DNA of 64,000 bases from Tubiluchus corallicola (taxonomy: Eukaryota > Priapulida > Priapulimorpha > Priapulimorphida > Tubiluchidae). The translations under genes were made by a program, and so were the position numbers. This document shows, piece after piece, positions 1-12,643 of this stretch; positions within the stretch are counted from its first letter, which is position 1; every line of letters starts with the position of its first letter. Where the stretch lies: positions 124,001-188,000 of the forward strand of contig JAQGDQ010000394.1 in assembly GCA_030141605.1 (NCBI GenBank). The letters run 5' to 3'. Under the pieces are notes generated by a model that made no database searches, was not told the origin of the DNA, and saw nothing but the letters and a program-made list of their open reading frames with translations.

Positions 1-1288
1 TAATGTTTGTGGCCTAGGCAAGGTCTACTATACAACAGGACGTGTACGGTCAGATCTCTGATTCCGCCAGCGGAGGCGGTCTATTTTTAACATTTAGTGC
101 TAATAATTTGGACATATTTACCCCCATGGTGACCTATAGCATGCCACAATACATATAGAACATATTCCTCATTCATCTGGTAATTTAAAAACAGTGGTAC
201 CTATGATATCCCCCCAAAAAAACACACCATATCTGCAACTCATTGTGTCCCAACATGTCCCATGTCACAACCAGACATGTGTAGTCGATAAATTTGTTAT
301 TCTTAAAAACGTAATAAAATTTAAAGCTAAAAACATACATTTTTGACATACATTTGGTATTTGATCTACTTCTAAAACTTGCCACTGTTCAATACAGTTT
401 AAAGACATTTAGCTTACATAGAAAAGTAGGTTTGAAATATCTAGGCTGAGAATATTCTAATTTTTGTTTCCAAAGAAATCTTCCCGTTTCCAAAAACCTT
501 TCTGAGTTTTGAAAATGCTGGTAATGCCTTAATCTTCCGACTTGATATGACCTCTTCTGTTGCAAGCAAAGTATCAAGATGTTTGCAACTTTCCATGATT
601 CATTACCGTTACGTGTCGCGTGAAATTTTTCAGTTTTTTGTTTGGTTTTGTTTTCAGATTTCTTTCTATTGAACTTCTATAGTGTTAATTGAGTAATTCT
701 AATGTGTCTATTGCAGGAATATGGGAAACTTCTTTAGATTTAAGGAGGTGGAGTTGGGGTTGTAGTTGTGGTTACAGGTGGGGTTGTAGTTGTGGGTTTG
801 GGGCGATAGCGGCGGGCTCGACGACGGTGGTGTGGAACGTACCGGGGTCGTGGTTTAGTTTGTTTGTCTATTACTTGCTTGAAGTTGAATGTCAAATCTA
901 CCAAAGATTTGTGCGTGTCCAGAAACTTCGGAGAAGAGACCAGTGGACACATCTCTGGGTCATTTCCAACGGACGGACAAGTGGACGGCAGGAGGTCGAA
1001 ACTGACACTCCCTTAGATTTTGATATGGTTTCTGTCCCAAGCGACAATGTCTCCAGAGGGGTTATTACCTATCATTTTAGTCATTGCCTCTGTTGAAGAC
1101 ATGAACAAGCCAGTCATTCTCCAGGGGGGTTGAAGCACGTCATGTTTATACTTTCTAAACGAAAAAGAAAACAAACTGTTACTGTTTGAATTATAACGTC
1201 AAATTCGAAATAATCAAACTCTAATTCAAATTTCTTATGCGTGTGCGTGCATGCGTGTGTGTTCTGACCGATTCTAACTTTGTAAATG
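1..1288 (-). repeat. Array unit 1, type II (possibly complete at window edge)
   Basis: Shared head, then the type II body (from about 232, after CATTGTGTCCC), then the shared tail from about 1063. The body holds a 24-bp VNTR near 744-805 (two copies) read on the minus strand as Pro-Pro-Val-Thr repeats. Exon e1 lies at 1069-1154. The short open frames in the body are copied in every type II unit, and I see no sign that they are selected genes. Confidence 0.85.
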
Positions 1289-2296
1289 TAATGTTTGTGG
1301 CCTAGGTTATCTTAATTTTGTATCTTAGCTATTTTATACATATATGAATGTCGAATATTTTTAAAGTCTGTTCTTGTCCTAACTCATGGTAATACGTAGG
1401 ATATTGTACTAGTGAGCATACTTACAGGTTATTTGGCTAGTTCCTTGTTTCTTTGTTTGCATTCTTGTCAGGGTTGTTTGTTTACTATCTGATAAATACG
1501 TAAACAATATATGTCAGCATTGCGAATAATTGTTTCTGTTTTCATAACAGTTTAATACATATACAATGATCCTGTATATAATGATGTATCGCTTTCTGCT
1601 TTTCATACTCTCTTTTCTGGCTTTGTTTAATAAAGAAAATCAAGAGAAAAGCTTATATAAAAACAAAAAAGCAAAGAAATAAAGAAAATGATTTAATTCA
1701 ACATAAACATGTTGTTTGCTAGCTCAAACGATCGTTTCGACAGCATCTGTCATTTTCGATGCTATAAACAAATAAAAATGTAAATAAAGCCAGAACAAAT
1801 AATAATAATCTTTACAATTTTCTTTTCAAAAGAAGCTCTTTCTAAGTTGTAGTGGTAGTTGTTGTTATTGTAGTTTCTACATTCTGACAATTTGAGTTTT
1901 TCCTCTTGTGATTGTGTAATGATATCATTTATTTTATGCCTTGAATAGAGAATGCCTGTCAGAGAGAAAACTGGCAGGTGTGAACGTGCCATCAAAATGA
2001 CAACAAAATGGTACAGATAAATTCAATTTAATACTTTATTACCTATCATTTTAGTCATTGCCTCTGTTGAAGACATGAACAAGTCAGTCATTCTTCAGGA
2101 GGGTTGAAGCATGTCATGTTTATACTTTCTAAACGAAAAAGAAAACAAACTGTTACTCTTTGAATTATAACGTCAAATTCGAATTAATAAAACTCTAATT
2201 CGTTATAATCAATGTCATTTGCAGAATGAACAATTTCAAATTTCTTACGCGTGTGCGTGCGTGTGTCTGTTCTGACCGATTCTAACTTTGTAAATG
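1289..2296 (-). repeat. Array unit 2, type III
   Basis: Shares only the first 18 bases of the head, then switches to the type III spacer (GTTATCTTAATTTTG...). It rejoins the type I tail at the splice acceptor CTCTCTGACAG (about 1952-1962). Exon e1 is at 2043-2128. An open frame on the minus strand runs from that acceptor to a TAG at 1762 and would be in frame with e1 (about 67 codons, Asn-rich). It also contains a dispersed repeat (ACGATCGTTTCGACAGC) near 1728 that recurs in CTTNBP2 introns. Confidence 0.8.
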
Positions 2297-3858
2297 TAAT
2301 GTTTGTGGCCTAGGCAAGGTCTACTATACAACAGGACGTGTACGGTCAGATCTCTGTTTCCGCCAGCGGAGGCAGTCTATTTTTAACATTTAGTGCTAAT
2401 AATTTGGACATATTTACCCCCCATGGTGACCTATAGCATGCCACATTACACATAGAACATATTCCTCATTCATCTAGTAATTTAAAAACAGTGGTACCTA
2501 TGATATCCCCCCCAAAAAACACACCATATCTGCAACTCATTGTGTCCCGAAGATTACCTGTCACTTTCTATAGAGAATAATGCACTCACCATTTTGCAGA
2601 GATGTTTGCGACAATTAGTCGGCTAGTCGTGCCTTCTTAATGGAGGTCTGGTAAAGGGCTGAGTTCTGCTGGTGATCCTTCTCCAAATTGCGTAGTCCAT
2701 GCAGCAGTACATTCGCCAGGCGTCTCAGAGCATTTCTTGAAAATTCTCCAAAATCAAAGTAGGCATTGATTATGGAGAGGATGTTCATGAGCTTGTTGCG
2801 GCAGCAGACTGTGTGAGTTGACTTCTTCACAAAACACAAGCCAGTTCTTACGAATTCGAACGTGAATGTGTGGGGCACTATAAGATCTCCCCTAGACACT
2901 TCTTCAATGAACATTTTCATTTCCTCAGAAAGGAGAGGCTCATCCTCGGGAAAAGAAATGTCATTTTGGCACTTACTCTCCAACCAACCTGCAAAATATG
3001 CACACGCGTTCAGTTCAGTTTTGGAAAGAGTCTCGTCAACACAAATCTCCATAATTTTGGCATCCTCGAAATCAATCCCATTGCATGTGTGCAACTGGAT
3101 TTTGGATGATATGTCTGTGTCCACAAACTCCGGTAATGATGCAGAGAAACGCGCCAGTCTCCGCTTGAATGCTGAACAGACATCTCCAGCTTGCATGAAT
3201 GCATTGGTCCCCCTTGACTGCCTGTAAACTGAGAACTCACCCTCTATTCTGTCACTCTGAAGTTCATGCAATGATACGTAGTGAAATCCAACAGAAAACA
3301 AGTGCCTACAGATAGCGAGGAGTCCCTCCGTGGTCTGAATCAAAGCTTTTCGCGTATCATGTGTCAGGCATTCAATTCTTTTTGGTCCGTGTCCTGATTT
3401 GGTTTGCTTAAACAGAGTCAACAACGACTGAAGAGTATCAGATGTATCTTGTTGAACAGATCGATCAGGGTCTCTCATCCTAGTGTCTTTACCTCTGGCA
3501 GAAACATTTACCACATTCCACCAGCGTAGCACTTGCTGAATGAATTCTGTCAGAGAGAAAACTGGCAGGTGTGAACGTGCCATCAAAATGACAACAAAAC
3601 GGTACAGATAAATTCAATTTAATACTTGTTGAAGACATGAACAAGTCAGTCATTCTCCAGTGGGGTTGAAGCATGTCATGTTTATACTTTCTAAACGAAA
3701 AAGAAAACAAACTGTTACTCTTTGAATTATAACGTCAAATTCGAATTAATAAAACTCTAATTCGTTATAATCAATGTCATTTGCAGAATGAACAATTTCA
3801 AATTTCTTACGCGTGTGCGTGCGTGTGTGTGTTCTGACGGATTCTAACTTTGTAAATG
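2297..3858 (-). repeat. Array unit 3, type I
   Basis: Head, transposase exon and tail. Relative to the other units about 29 bp are missing at 3627-3628 (the TATTACCTATCATTTTAG region), which removes the end of e1 and its splice donor. This unit should therefore not splice normally although its transposase frame is open. Its exon groups with unit 12 rather than units 4, 6 and 8. Confidence 0.85.
2615..3583 (-). CDS. P-element/THAP9-like transposase, C-terminal region (unit 3)
   Basis: An open frame of about 322 codons from ATG 3583 resembles the C-terminal part of P-element-type (THAP9-like) transposases. It has a WWN-V-N segment, an L-TH-DT-KALI-TT block, and the D-IE-EF--YRQ-RGTN motif typical of that region. 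The full-length family is more than twice as long and carries a THAP zinc finger and RNase-H-like core, which are absent here. The true exon probably starts at 3546, right after the acceptor CTCTCTGACAG, because the first residues (MARSHLPVFSLT) are read-through of intron sequence. No catalytic core is present, so this cannot be an autonomous transposase. Family call is from remembered motifs, not a search. Confidence 0.7.
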   Translation of the reverse strand: MARSHLPVFSLTEFIQQVLRWWNVVNVSARGKDTRMRDPDRSVQQDTSDTLQSLLTLFKQTKSGHGPKRIECLTHDTRKALIQTTEGLLAICRHLFSVGFHYVSLHELQSDRIEGEFSVYRQSRGTNAFMQAGDVCSAFKRRLARFSASLPEFVDTDISSKIQLHTCNGIDFEDAKIMEICVDETLSKTELNACAYFAGWLESKCQNDISFPEDEPLLSEEMKMFIEEVSRGDLIVPHTFTFEFVRTGLCFVKKSTHTVCCRNKLMNILSIINAYFDFGEFSRNALRRLANVLLHGLRNLEKDHQQNSALYQTSIKKARLAD

Positions 3859-5451
3859 TAATGTTTGTGGCCTAGGCAAGGTCTACTATACAACAGGACG
3901 TGTACGGTCAGATCTCTGATTCCGCCAGCGGAGGCGGTCTATTTTTAACATTTAGTCCCAATAATTTGGACATATTTACCCCCCATGGTGACCTATAGCA
4001 TGCCACAATACATATAGAACATATTCCTCATTCATCTGGTAATTTAAAAACAGTGGTACCTATGATATCCCCCCCCAAAAAAACACACCATATCTGCAAC
4101 TCATTGTGTCCCGAAGATTACCTGTCACTTTCTATAGAGAATAATGCACTCACCATTTTGCAGAGATGTTTGCGACAATTAGTTGGCTAGTCACGCCTTC
4201 TTAATGGAGGTCTGGTAAAGGGCTGAGTGCTGCTGGTGATCCTTCTCCAAATTGTGTAGTCCATGCAGCAGTACATTCGCCAGGCGTCTCAGAGCATTTC
4301 TTGAAAATTCTCCAAAATCAAAGTAGGCATTGATTATGGAGAGGATGTTCATGAGCTTGTTGCGGCAGCAGACTGTGTGAGTTGACTTCTTCACAAAACA
4401 CAAGCCAGTTCTAACGAATTCGAACGTGAATGTGTGGGGCACTGTAAGACCTCCCCTAGACACTTCTTCAATGAACATTTTCATTTCCTCAAAAAGGAGA
4501 GGCTCATCCTCTGGCAAAGAAATGTCATTTTGGCACTTACTCTCCAACCAACCTGCGACATATGCACACGCGTTCAGTTCAGTTTTGGAAAGAGTCTCGT
4601 CAACACAAATCTCCATAATTTTGGCATCTTCAAAATCAATCCCATTGCATGTGTGGAACTGGATTTTGGATGATATGTCTGTGTCCACAAACTCCAGGAA
4701 TGATGCAGAGAAATGCGCCAGTCTCCGCTTGAATGCTGAACAGACATCTCCAGCTTGCATGAATGGATTGGTCCCCCTTGACTGCCTGTAAACTGAGAAC
4801 TCACCCTCTATTCTGTCACTCTGAAGTTCACGCAATAATACGTAGTGAAATCCAACAGAAAACAAGTGCCTACAGATAGCGAGGAGTCCCTCCGTGGTCT
4901 GAATCAAAGCTTTTCGCGTATCATGTGTCAGGCATTCAATTCTTTTTGGTCCGTGTCCTGATTCGGTTTGCTTAAACAGAGTCAACAACGACTGAAGAGT
5001 ATCAGATGTATCTTGTTGAACAGATCGATCAGGGTCTCTCATCCTAATGTCTTGACCTCTGGCAGAAACATTTACCACATTCCACCAGCGTAGCACTTGC
5101 TGAATGAATTCTGTCAGAGAGAAAACTGGCAGGTGTGAACGTGCCATCAAAATGACAACAAAACGGTACAGATAAATTCAATTTAATACTTTATTACCTA
5201 TCATTTTAGTCATTGCCTCTGTTGAAGACATGAACAAGCCAGTCATTCTCCAGGAGGGTTGAAGCATGTCATGTTTATACTTTCTAAACGAAAAAGAAAA
5301 CAAACTGTTACTCTTTGAATTATAACGTCAAATTCGAATTAATAAAACCCTAATTCGCTATAATCAGTGTCATTTGCAGAATGAACAATTTCAAATTTCT
5401 TACGCGTGTGCATGCGTGTGTGTGTTCTGACTGATTCTAACTTTGTAAATG
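3859..5451 (-). repeat. Array unit 4, type I
   Basis: Complete type I unit, directly abutting another type I unit on its left. This is the only I-I neighbour pair in the array. It has an intact e1 (5198-5283) with donor ATAG|GTAATA, an 87-bp intron (5111-5197) and an open transposase exon. Confidence 0.85.
4191..5283 (-). CDS. Two-exon transposase fragment: e1 (5198-5283) + e2 (4191-5110), unit 4
   Basis: Exon e1 follows an acceptor (TTTTTCGTTTAG) and ends ATG-ATA-G|GTAATA. The second exon begins G|AATTCATTCAGC after CTCTCTGACAG. Joined, they read ...STEAMTKMI-EFIQQVLRWWNVVNV without a frame change, the expected order for the end of the RNase-H-like region running into the P-element C-terminal domain. 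The frame then stays open to a stop at 4191. Upstream exons (THAP domain, DDE core) are not recognisable in the unit. It is open and spliceable but lacks the catalytic part, so it may be a transcribed remnant, a repressor-like fragment or simply undecayed sequence. Confidence 0.6.
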
Positions 5452-6844
5452 TAATGTTTGTGGCCTAGGCAAGGTCTACTATACAACAGGACGTGTACGG
5501 TCAGATCTCTGATTCCGCCAGCGGAGGCGGTGTATTTTTAACATTTAGTGCTAATAATTTGGACATATTTACCCCCATGGTGACCTATAGCATGCCACAA
5601 TACATATAGAACATATTCCTCATTCATCTGGTAATTTAAAAACAGTGGTACCTATGATATCCCCCCCAAAAAAACACACCATATCTGCAACTCATTGTGT
5701 CCCAACATGTCCCATGTCACAACCAGACATGTGTAGTCGATAAATTTGTTATTCTTAAAAACGTAATAAAATTTAAAGCTAAAAACATACATTTTTGACA
5801 TACATTTGGTATTTGATCTATTTCTAAAACTTGCCACTGTTCAATACAGTTTAAAGACATTTAGCTTACATAGAAAAGTAGGTTTGAATTATCTAAACTT
5901 ACTACTATTCAGTAGAGTTTATAAAAAGACAGTTAGCTTAATTAGGAAAGTAGGTTTGAATTATCTAGGCTGAGAATATTCTAATTTTTGTTTCCAAAGA
6001 GATCTTCCCGTTTCCAAAAACTTTTTTGAGTTTTGAAAATGCTGGTAATGCCTTAATCTTCCGTCGTGATATGACCTCTTCTGTTGCAAGCAAAATATCA
6101 AGATGTTTGCAACTTTCCATGATTCATCATCATTACGTGTCGCGTGAAATTTTTCAGTTTTTTGTTTAGTTTTGTTTTCAGATTTCTGTCTATTGAACTT
6201 CTATAGTGTTAATTGAGTAATTCTAATGTGTCTATTGCAGGAATATGGGAAACTTCTTTAGATTTAAGGAGGTGGAGTTGGGGTTTTAGTTGTGGTTACA
6301 GGTGGGGTTGTAGTTGGGGGTTTGGGGCAATAGCGGCGGGGTCGACGGCGGTGGTATGGAACGTACCGGGGTCGTGATTTAGTTGATTTGTCAATTTCTT
6401 GCTTGAAGTTGAACGTGAAATCTACCAAAGCTTTGTACGTGTCCAGAAACTTCGGAGAAGAGACCAGTGGACACATCTCTGGGTCATCTCCAATGGACGG
6501 ACAAGTGGACGGCAGGAGGTCGAAACTGACACTCCCTTAGATTTCGATATGGTTTCTGTCCCAAGCGACAATGTCTCCAGAGGGGTTATTACCTATCATT
6601 TTAGTCATTGCCTCTGTTGAAGACATGAACAAGTCAGTCATTCTCCAGTGGGGTTGAAGCATGTCATGTTTATACTTTCTAAACGAAAAAGAAAACAAAC
6701 TGTTACTCTTTGAATTATAACGTCAAATTCGAATTAATAAAACTAATTCGTTATAATCAATGTCATTTGCAGAATGAACAATTTCAAATTTCTTACGCGT
6801 GTGCGTGCGTGTGTGTGTTCTGACGGATTCTAACTTTGTAAATG
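5452..6844 (-). repeat. Array unit 5, type II with local duplication
   Basis: Type II unit with an extra stretch at about 5885-5965 that partly duplicates the neighbouring GTTAGCTTA...AGGTTTGAATTATCTA sequence, making it longer than the other type II units. Exon e1 is at 6593-6678. The VNTR block (about 6270-6330) has two 24-bp copies. Confidence 0.8.
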
Positions 6845-8430
6845 TAATGTTTGTGGCCTAGGCAAGGTCTACTATACAACAGGACGCGTACGGTCAGATC
6901 TCTGATTTGGTCAGCGGAGGCGGTCTATTTTTAACATTTAGTGCTAATAATTTGGACATATTTACCCCCATGGTGACCTATAGCATGCCACAATACATAT
7001 AGAACATATTCCTCATTCATCTGGTAATTTAAAAACAGTGGTACCTATGATATCCCCCCCCCCAAAAAAAAACACACCATATCTGCAACTCATTGTGTCC
7101 CGAAGATTACCTGTCACTTTCTATAGAGAATGAGAATAATGCACTCACCATTTTGCAGAGATGTTTGCGACAATTAGTTGGCTAGTCACGCCTTCTTAAT
7201 GGAGGTCTGGTAAAGGGCTGAGTGCTGCTGGTGATCCTTCTCCAAATTGTGTAGTCCATGCAGCAGTACATTCGCCAGGCGTCTCAGAGCATTTCTTGAA
7301 AATTCTCCAAAATCAAAGTAGGCATTGATTATGGAGAGGATGTTCATGAACTTGTTGCGGCAGCAGACTGTGTGAGTTGACTTCTTCACAAAACACAAGC
7401 CAGTTCTAACGAATTCGAATGTGAATGTGTGGGGCACTGTAAGACCTCCCCTAGACACTTCTTCAATGAACATTTTCATTTCCTCAAAAAGGAGAGGCAA
7501 ACAAATGTCATTTTGGCACTTACTCTCCAACCAACCTGCGACATATGCACACGCGTTCAGTTCAGTTTTGGAAAGAGTCTCGTCAACACAAATCTCCATA
7601 ATTTTGGCATCCTCAAAACTAATCCTATTGCATGTGGAACTGATTTTGATTAGATATATTCAACCACAAACTCCAGGAATGATGCAGAGAAATGCGCCAG
7701 TCTCCGCTTGAATGCTGAACAGACATCTCCAGCTTGCATGAATGGATTGGTCCCCCTTGACTGCCTGTAAACTGAGAACTCACCCTCTATTCTGTCACTC
7801 TGAAGTTCACGCAATAATACGTAGTGAAATCCAACAGAAAACAAGTGCCTACAGATAGCGAGGCGTCCCTCCGTGGTCTGAATCAAAGCTTTTCGCGTAT
7901 CATGTGTCAGGCATTCAATTCTTTTTGGTCCGTGTCCTGATTCGGTTTGCTTAAACAGAGTCAACAACGACTGAAGAGTATCAGATGTATCTTGTTGAAC
8001 AGATCGATCAGGGTCTCTCATCCTAATGTCTTGACCTCTGGCAGAAACATTTACCACATTCCACCAGCGTAGCACTTGCTGAATGAATTCTGTCAGAGAG
8101 AAAACTGGCAGGTGTGAACGTGCCATCGAAATGACAACAAAATGGTACAGATAAATTCAATTTAATACTTTATTACCTATCATTTTAGTCATTGCCTCTG
8201 TTGAAGACATGAACAAGCCAGTCATTCTCCAGGGGGGTTGAAGCATGTCATGTTTATACTTTCTAAACGAAAAAGAAAACAAACTGTTACTCTTTGAATT
8301 ATAACGTCAAATTCGAATTAATAAAACTCTAATTCGTTATAATCAATGTCATTTGCAGAATGAACAATTTCAAATTTCTTACGCGTGTGCGTGCGTGTGT
8401 GTGTTCTGACCGATTCTAACTTTGCAAATG
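6845..8430 (-). repeat. Array unit 6, type I (broken transposase)
   Basis: Type I unit with intact e1 (8177-8262) and acceptor but a damaged transposase exon (see the separate entry). The head has GATTTGGTCAGCGG where other units have GATTCCGCCAGCGG. Confidence 0.85.
7186..8089 (-). pseudogene. Transposase C-terminal exon, frameshifted (unit 6)
   Basis: Same exon as in unit 4, but the region 7615-7665 carries several substitutions and small indels that break the frame, leaving an N-terminal part (about 7650-8089) and a C-terminal part (7186-7599). A separate 12-bp in-frame deletion near 7499 removes the EDEP segment. The remaining sequence is almost identical to units 4 and 8, so the damage is recent. 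Confidence 0.8.
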
Positions 8431-9748
8431 TAATGTTTGTGGCCTAGGCAAGGTCTACTATACAACAGGACGTGTACGGTCAGATCTCTGATTCCGCCAG
8501 CGGAGGCGGTCTATTTTTAACATTTAGTGCTAATAATTTGGACATATTTACCCCCCATGGTGACCTATAGCACGCCACAATACATATAGAACATATTCCT
8601 CATTCATCTAGTAATTTAAAAACAGTGGTACCTATGATATCCCCCCTAAAAAAACACACCATATCTGCAACTCATTGTGTCCCAACAGGTCCCATGTCAC
8701 AACCAGACACGTGCAGTCGATAAATTTGTTATTCTTAAAAACGTAATAAAATTTAAAGCTAAAAACATACATTTTTGACATACATTTGGTATTTGATCTA
8801 CTTCTAAAACTTGCCACTGTTCAATACAGTTTAAAGACATTTAGCTTACATAGAAAAGTAGGTTTGAAATATCTAGGCTGAGAATATTCTAATTTTTGTT
8901 TCCAAAGAAATCTTCCCGTTTCCAAAAACCTTTCTGAGTTTTGAAAATGCTGGTAATGCCTTAATCTTCCGACTTGATACGACCTCTTCTGTTGCAAGCA
9001 AAGTATCAAGATGTTTGCAACTTTCCATGATTCATCACCGTTACGTGTCGCGTGAAATTTTTCAGTTTTTTGTTTGGTTTTGTTTTCAGATTTCTTTCTA
9101 TTGAACTTCTATAGTGTTAATTGAGTAATTCTAATGTGTCTATTACAGGAATATGGGAAACTTCTTTAGATTTAAGGAGGTGGAGTTGTAGTTGTGGTTA
9201 CAGTTGGGGTTGTAGTTGTGGGTTTGGGGCGATAGCGGCGGGCTCGACGACGGTGGTGTGGAACGTACCGGGGTCGTGGTTTAGTTTGTTTGTCTATTAC
9301 TTGCTTGAAGTTGAACGTGAAATCTACCAAAGATTTGTACGTGTCCAGAAACTTCGGAGAAGAGACCAGTGGACACATCTCTGGGTCATTTCCAACGGAC
9401 GGACAAGTGGACGGCAGGAGGTCGAAACTGACAATCCCTTAGATTTCGATATGGTTTCTGTCCCAAGCGACAATGTCTCCAGAGGGGTTATTACCTATCA
9501 TTTTAGTCATTGCCTCTGTTGAAGACATGAACAAGCCAGTCATTCTCCAGGGGGGTTGAAGCATGTCATGTTTATACTTTCTAAACGAAAAAGAAAACAA
9601 ACTGTTACTCTTTGAATTATAACGTCAAATTCGAATTAATAAAACTCTAATTCGTTATAATCAATGTCATTTGCAGAATGAACAATTTCAAATTTCTTAC
9701 GCGTGTGCGTGCGTGTGTGTGTTCTGACGGATTCTAACTTTGTAAATG
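8431..9748 (-). repeat. Array unit 7, type II
   Basis: Type II unit with a shortened VNTR block (about 9178-9225) and e1 at 9495-9580. No feature beyond those of the other type II units. Confidence 0.85.
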
Positions 9749-11332
9749 TAATGTTTGTGGCCTAGGCAAGGTCTACTATACAACAGGACGTGTACGGTCA
9801 GATCTCTGATTCCGCCAGCGGAGGCGGTCTATTTTTAACATTTAGTCCTAATAATTTGGACATATTTACCCCCCATGGTGACCTATAGCATGCCACAATA
9901 CATATAGAACATATTCCTCATTCATCTGGTAATTTAAAAACAGTGGTACCTATGATATCCCCCCCCCCCCAAAAAACACACCATATCTGCAACTCATTGT
10001 GTCCCGAAGATTACCTGTCACTTTCTATAGAGAATAATGCACTCACCATTTTGCAGAGATGTTTGCGACAATTAGTTGGCTAGTCACGCCTTCTTAATGG
10101 AGGTCTGGTAAAGGGCTGAGTGCTGCTGGTGATCCTTCTCCAAATTGTGTAGTCCATGCAGCAGTACATTCGCCAGGCGTCTCAGAGCATTTCTTGAAAA
10201 TTCTCCAAAATCAAAGTAGGCATTGATTATGGAGAGGATGTTCATGAGCTTGTTGCGGCAGCAGACTGTGTGAGTTGACTTCTTCACAAAACACAAGCCA
10301 GTTCTAACGAATTCGAACGTGAATGTGTGGGGCACTGTAAGACCTCCCCTAGACACTTCTTCAATGAACATTTTCATTTCCTCAAAAAGGAGAGGCTCAT
10401 CCTCTGGCAAAGAAATGTCATTTTGGCACTTACTCTCCAACCAACCTGCGACGTATGCACACGCGTTCAGTTCAGTTTTGGAAAGAGTCTCGTCAACACA
10501 AATCTCCATAATTTTGGCATCTTCAAAATCAATCCCATTGCATGTGTGGAACTGGATTTTGGATGATATGTCTGTGTCCACAAACTCCAGGAATGATGCA
10601 GAGAAATGCGCCAGTCTCCGCTTGAATGCTGAACAGACATCTCCAGCTTGCATGATTGGTCCCCCTTGACTGCCTGTAAACTGAGAACTCACCCTCTATT
10701 CTGTCACTCTGAAGTTCACGCAATAATACGTAGTGAAATCCAACAGAAAACAAGTGCCTACAGATAGCGAGGAGTCCCTCCGTGGTCTGAATCAAAGCTT
10801 TTCGCGTATCATGTGTCAGGCATTCAATTCTTTTTGGTCCGTGTCCTGATTCGGTTTGCTTAAACAGAGTCAACAACGACTGAAGAGTATCAGATGTATC
10901 TTGTTGAACAGATCGATCAGGGTCTCTCATCCTAGTGTCTTGACCTCTGGCAGAAACATTTACCACATTCCACCAGCGTAGCACTTGCTGAATGAATTCT
11001 GTCAGAGAGAAAACTGGCAGGTGTGAACGTGCCATCAAAATGACAACAAAATGGTACAGATAAATTCAATTTAATACTTTATTACCTATCATTTTAGTCA
11101 TTGCCTCTGTTGAAGACATGAACAAGCCAGTCATTCTCCAGGGGGGTTGAAGCATGTCATGTTTATACTTTCTAAACGAAAAAGAAAACAAACTGTTACT
11201 CTTTGAATTATAACGTCAAATTCGAATTAATAAAACTCTAATTCATAATCAATGTCATTTGCAGAATGAACAATTTCAAATTTCGCGTGTGCGTGCGTGT
11301 GTGTGTTCTGACCGATTCTAACTTTGTAAATG
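9749..11332 (-). repeat. Array unit 8, type I (broken transposase)
   Basis: Type I unit with intact e1 (11086-11171) and e2 acceptor. The head has the longest C-run of the early units (CCCCCCCCCC at about 9959). Confidence 0.85.
10084..10998 (-). pseudogene. Transposase C-terminal exon with 5-bp deletion (unit 8)
   Basis: Identical in layout to unit 4 except that CATGAATGGATTGG has become CATGATTGG at about 10651-10660. The 5-bp loss shifts the frame and splits the exon into an upstream part (about 10529-10998) and a downstream part (10084-10692). No other disabling change was seen. Confidence 0.82.
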
Positions 11333-12643
11333 TAATGTTTGTGGCCTAGGCAAGGTCTACTATACAACAGGACGTGTACGGTCAGATCTCTGATTCCGCC
11401 AGCGGAGGCGGTCTATTTTTAACATTTAGTGCTAATAATTTGGACATATTTACCCCCCATGGTGACCTATAGCATGCCACAATACATATAGAACATATTC
11501 CTCATTCATCTAGTAATTTAAAAACAGTGGTACCTATGATATCCCCCCTAAAAAAACACCATATCTGCAACTCATTGTGTCCCAACATGTCCCATGTCAC
11601 AACCAGACATGTGTAGTCGATAAATTTGTTATTCTTAAAAACGTAATAAAATTTAAAGCTAAAAACATACATTTTTGACATACATTTGGTATTTGATCTA
11701 TTTCTAAAACTTGCCACTGTTCAATACAGTTTAAAGACATTTAGCTTACATACAAAAGTAGGTTTGAAATATCTAGGCTGAGAATATTCTAATTTTTGTT
11801 TCCAAAGAAATCTTCCCGTTTCCAAAAACCTTTCTGAGTTTTGAAATTGCTGGTAATGCCTTAATCTTCCGACTTGATATGACCTCTTCTGTTGCAAGCA
11901 AAGTATCAAGATGTTTGCAACTTTCCATGATTCATCACCATTACGTGTCGCGTGAAATTTTTCAGTTTTTTGTTTGGTTTTGTTTTCAGATTTCTTTCTA
12001 TTGAACTTCTATAGTGTTAATTGAGTAATTCTAATGTGTCTATTGCAGGAATATGGGAAACTTCTTTAGATTTAAGGAGGTGGAGTTGGGGTTGTAGTCG
12101 TGGTTACAGGCGGGGTTGTAGTTGTGGTTACAGGTGGGGTTGTAGTTGTGGGTTTGGGGCGATAGCGGCGGGCTTGACGACGGTGGTGTGGAACGTACCG
12201 GGGTCGTGGTTTAGTTTGTTTGTCTATTACTTGCTTGAAGTTGAATGTCAAATCTACCAAAGCTTTGTACGTGTCCAGAAACTTCGGAGAAGAGACCAGT
12301 GGACACATCTCTGGGTCATTTCCAACGGACGGACAAGTGGACGGCAGGAGGTCAAAACTGACACTCCCTTAGATTTTGATATGGTTTCTGTCCCAAGCGA
12401 CAATGTCTCCAGGGGGTTATTACCTATCATTTTAGTCATTGCCTCTGTTGAAGACATGAACAAGCCAGTCATTCTCCAGGGGGGTTGAAGCATGTCATGT
12501 TTATACTTTCTAAACGAAAAAGAAAACAAACTGTNNCTGTTTGAATTATAACGTCAAATTCGAAATAATCAAACTCTAATTCAAATTTCTTATGCGTGTG
12601 CGTGCATGCGTGTGTGTTCTGACCGATTCTAACTTTGTAAATG
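11333..12643 (-). repeat. Array unit 9, type II (contains 2 Ns)
   Basis: Type II with three 24-bp VNTR copies (about 12084-12160) and e1 at 12424-12509. Two undetermined bases lie at 12535-12536 where the other units read TA. Its tail reads TTACTGTTTG-type and TATGCG, shared with unit 1 but not with most other units. Unit 1 is likewise followed by a type III unit. Confidence 0.85.

Noticed and set aside
185-577. Two short minus-strand frames repeated in type II units
   Set aside because: Low-complexity, AT-driven, no start context or family resemblance, and repeated simply with the unit.
689-1096. 135-codon plus-strand frame in type II units, Cys/Gly/Trp-rich
   Set aside because: It starts at a non-ATG codon, mirrors the VNTR on the opposite strand, and stays open only because the copies are recent.
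1762-3586. MARSHLPVFSLT as the true N-terminus of the transposase frames
   Set aside because: The same residues precede unrelated exons in type I and III units and end in a splice acceptor (CTCTCTGACAG), so they are intron read-through.
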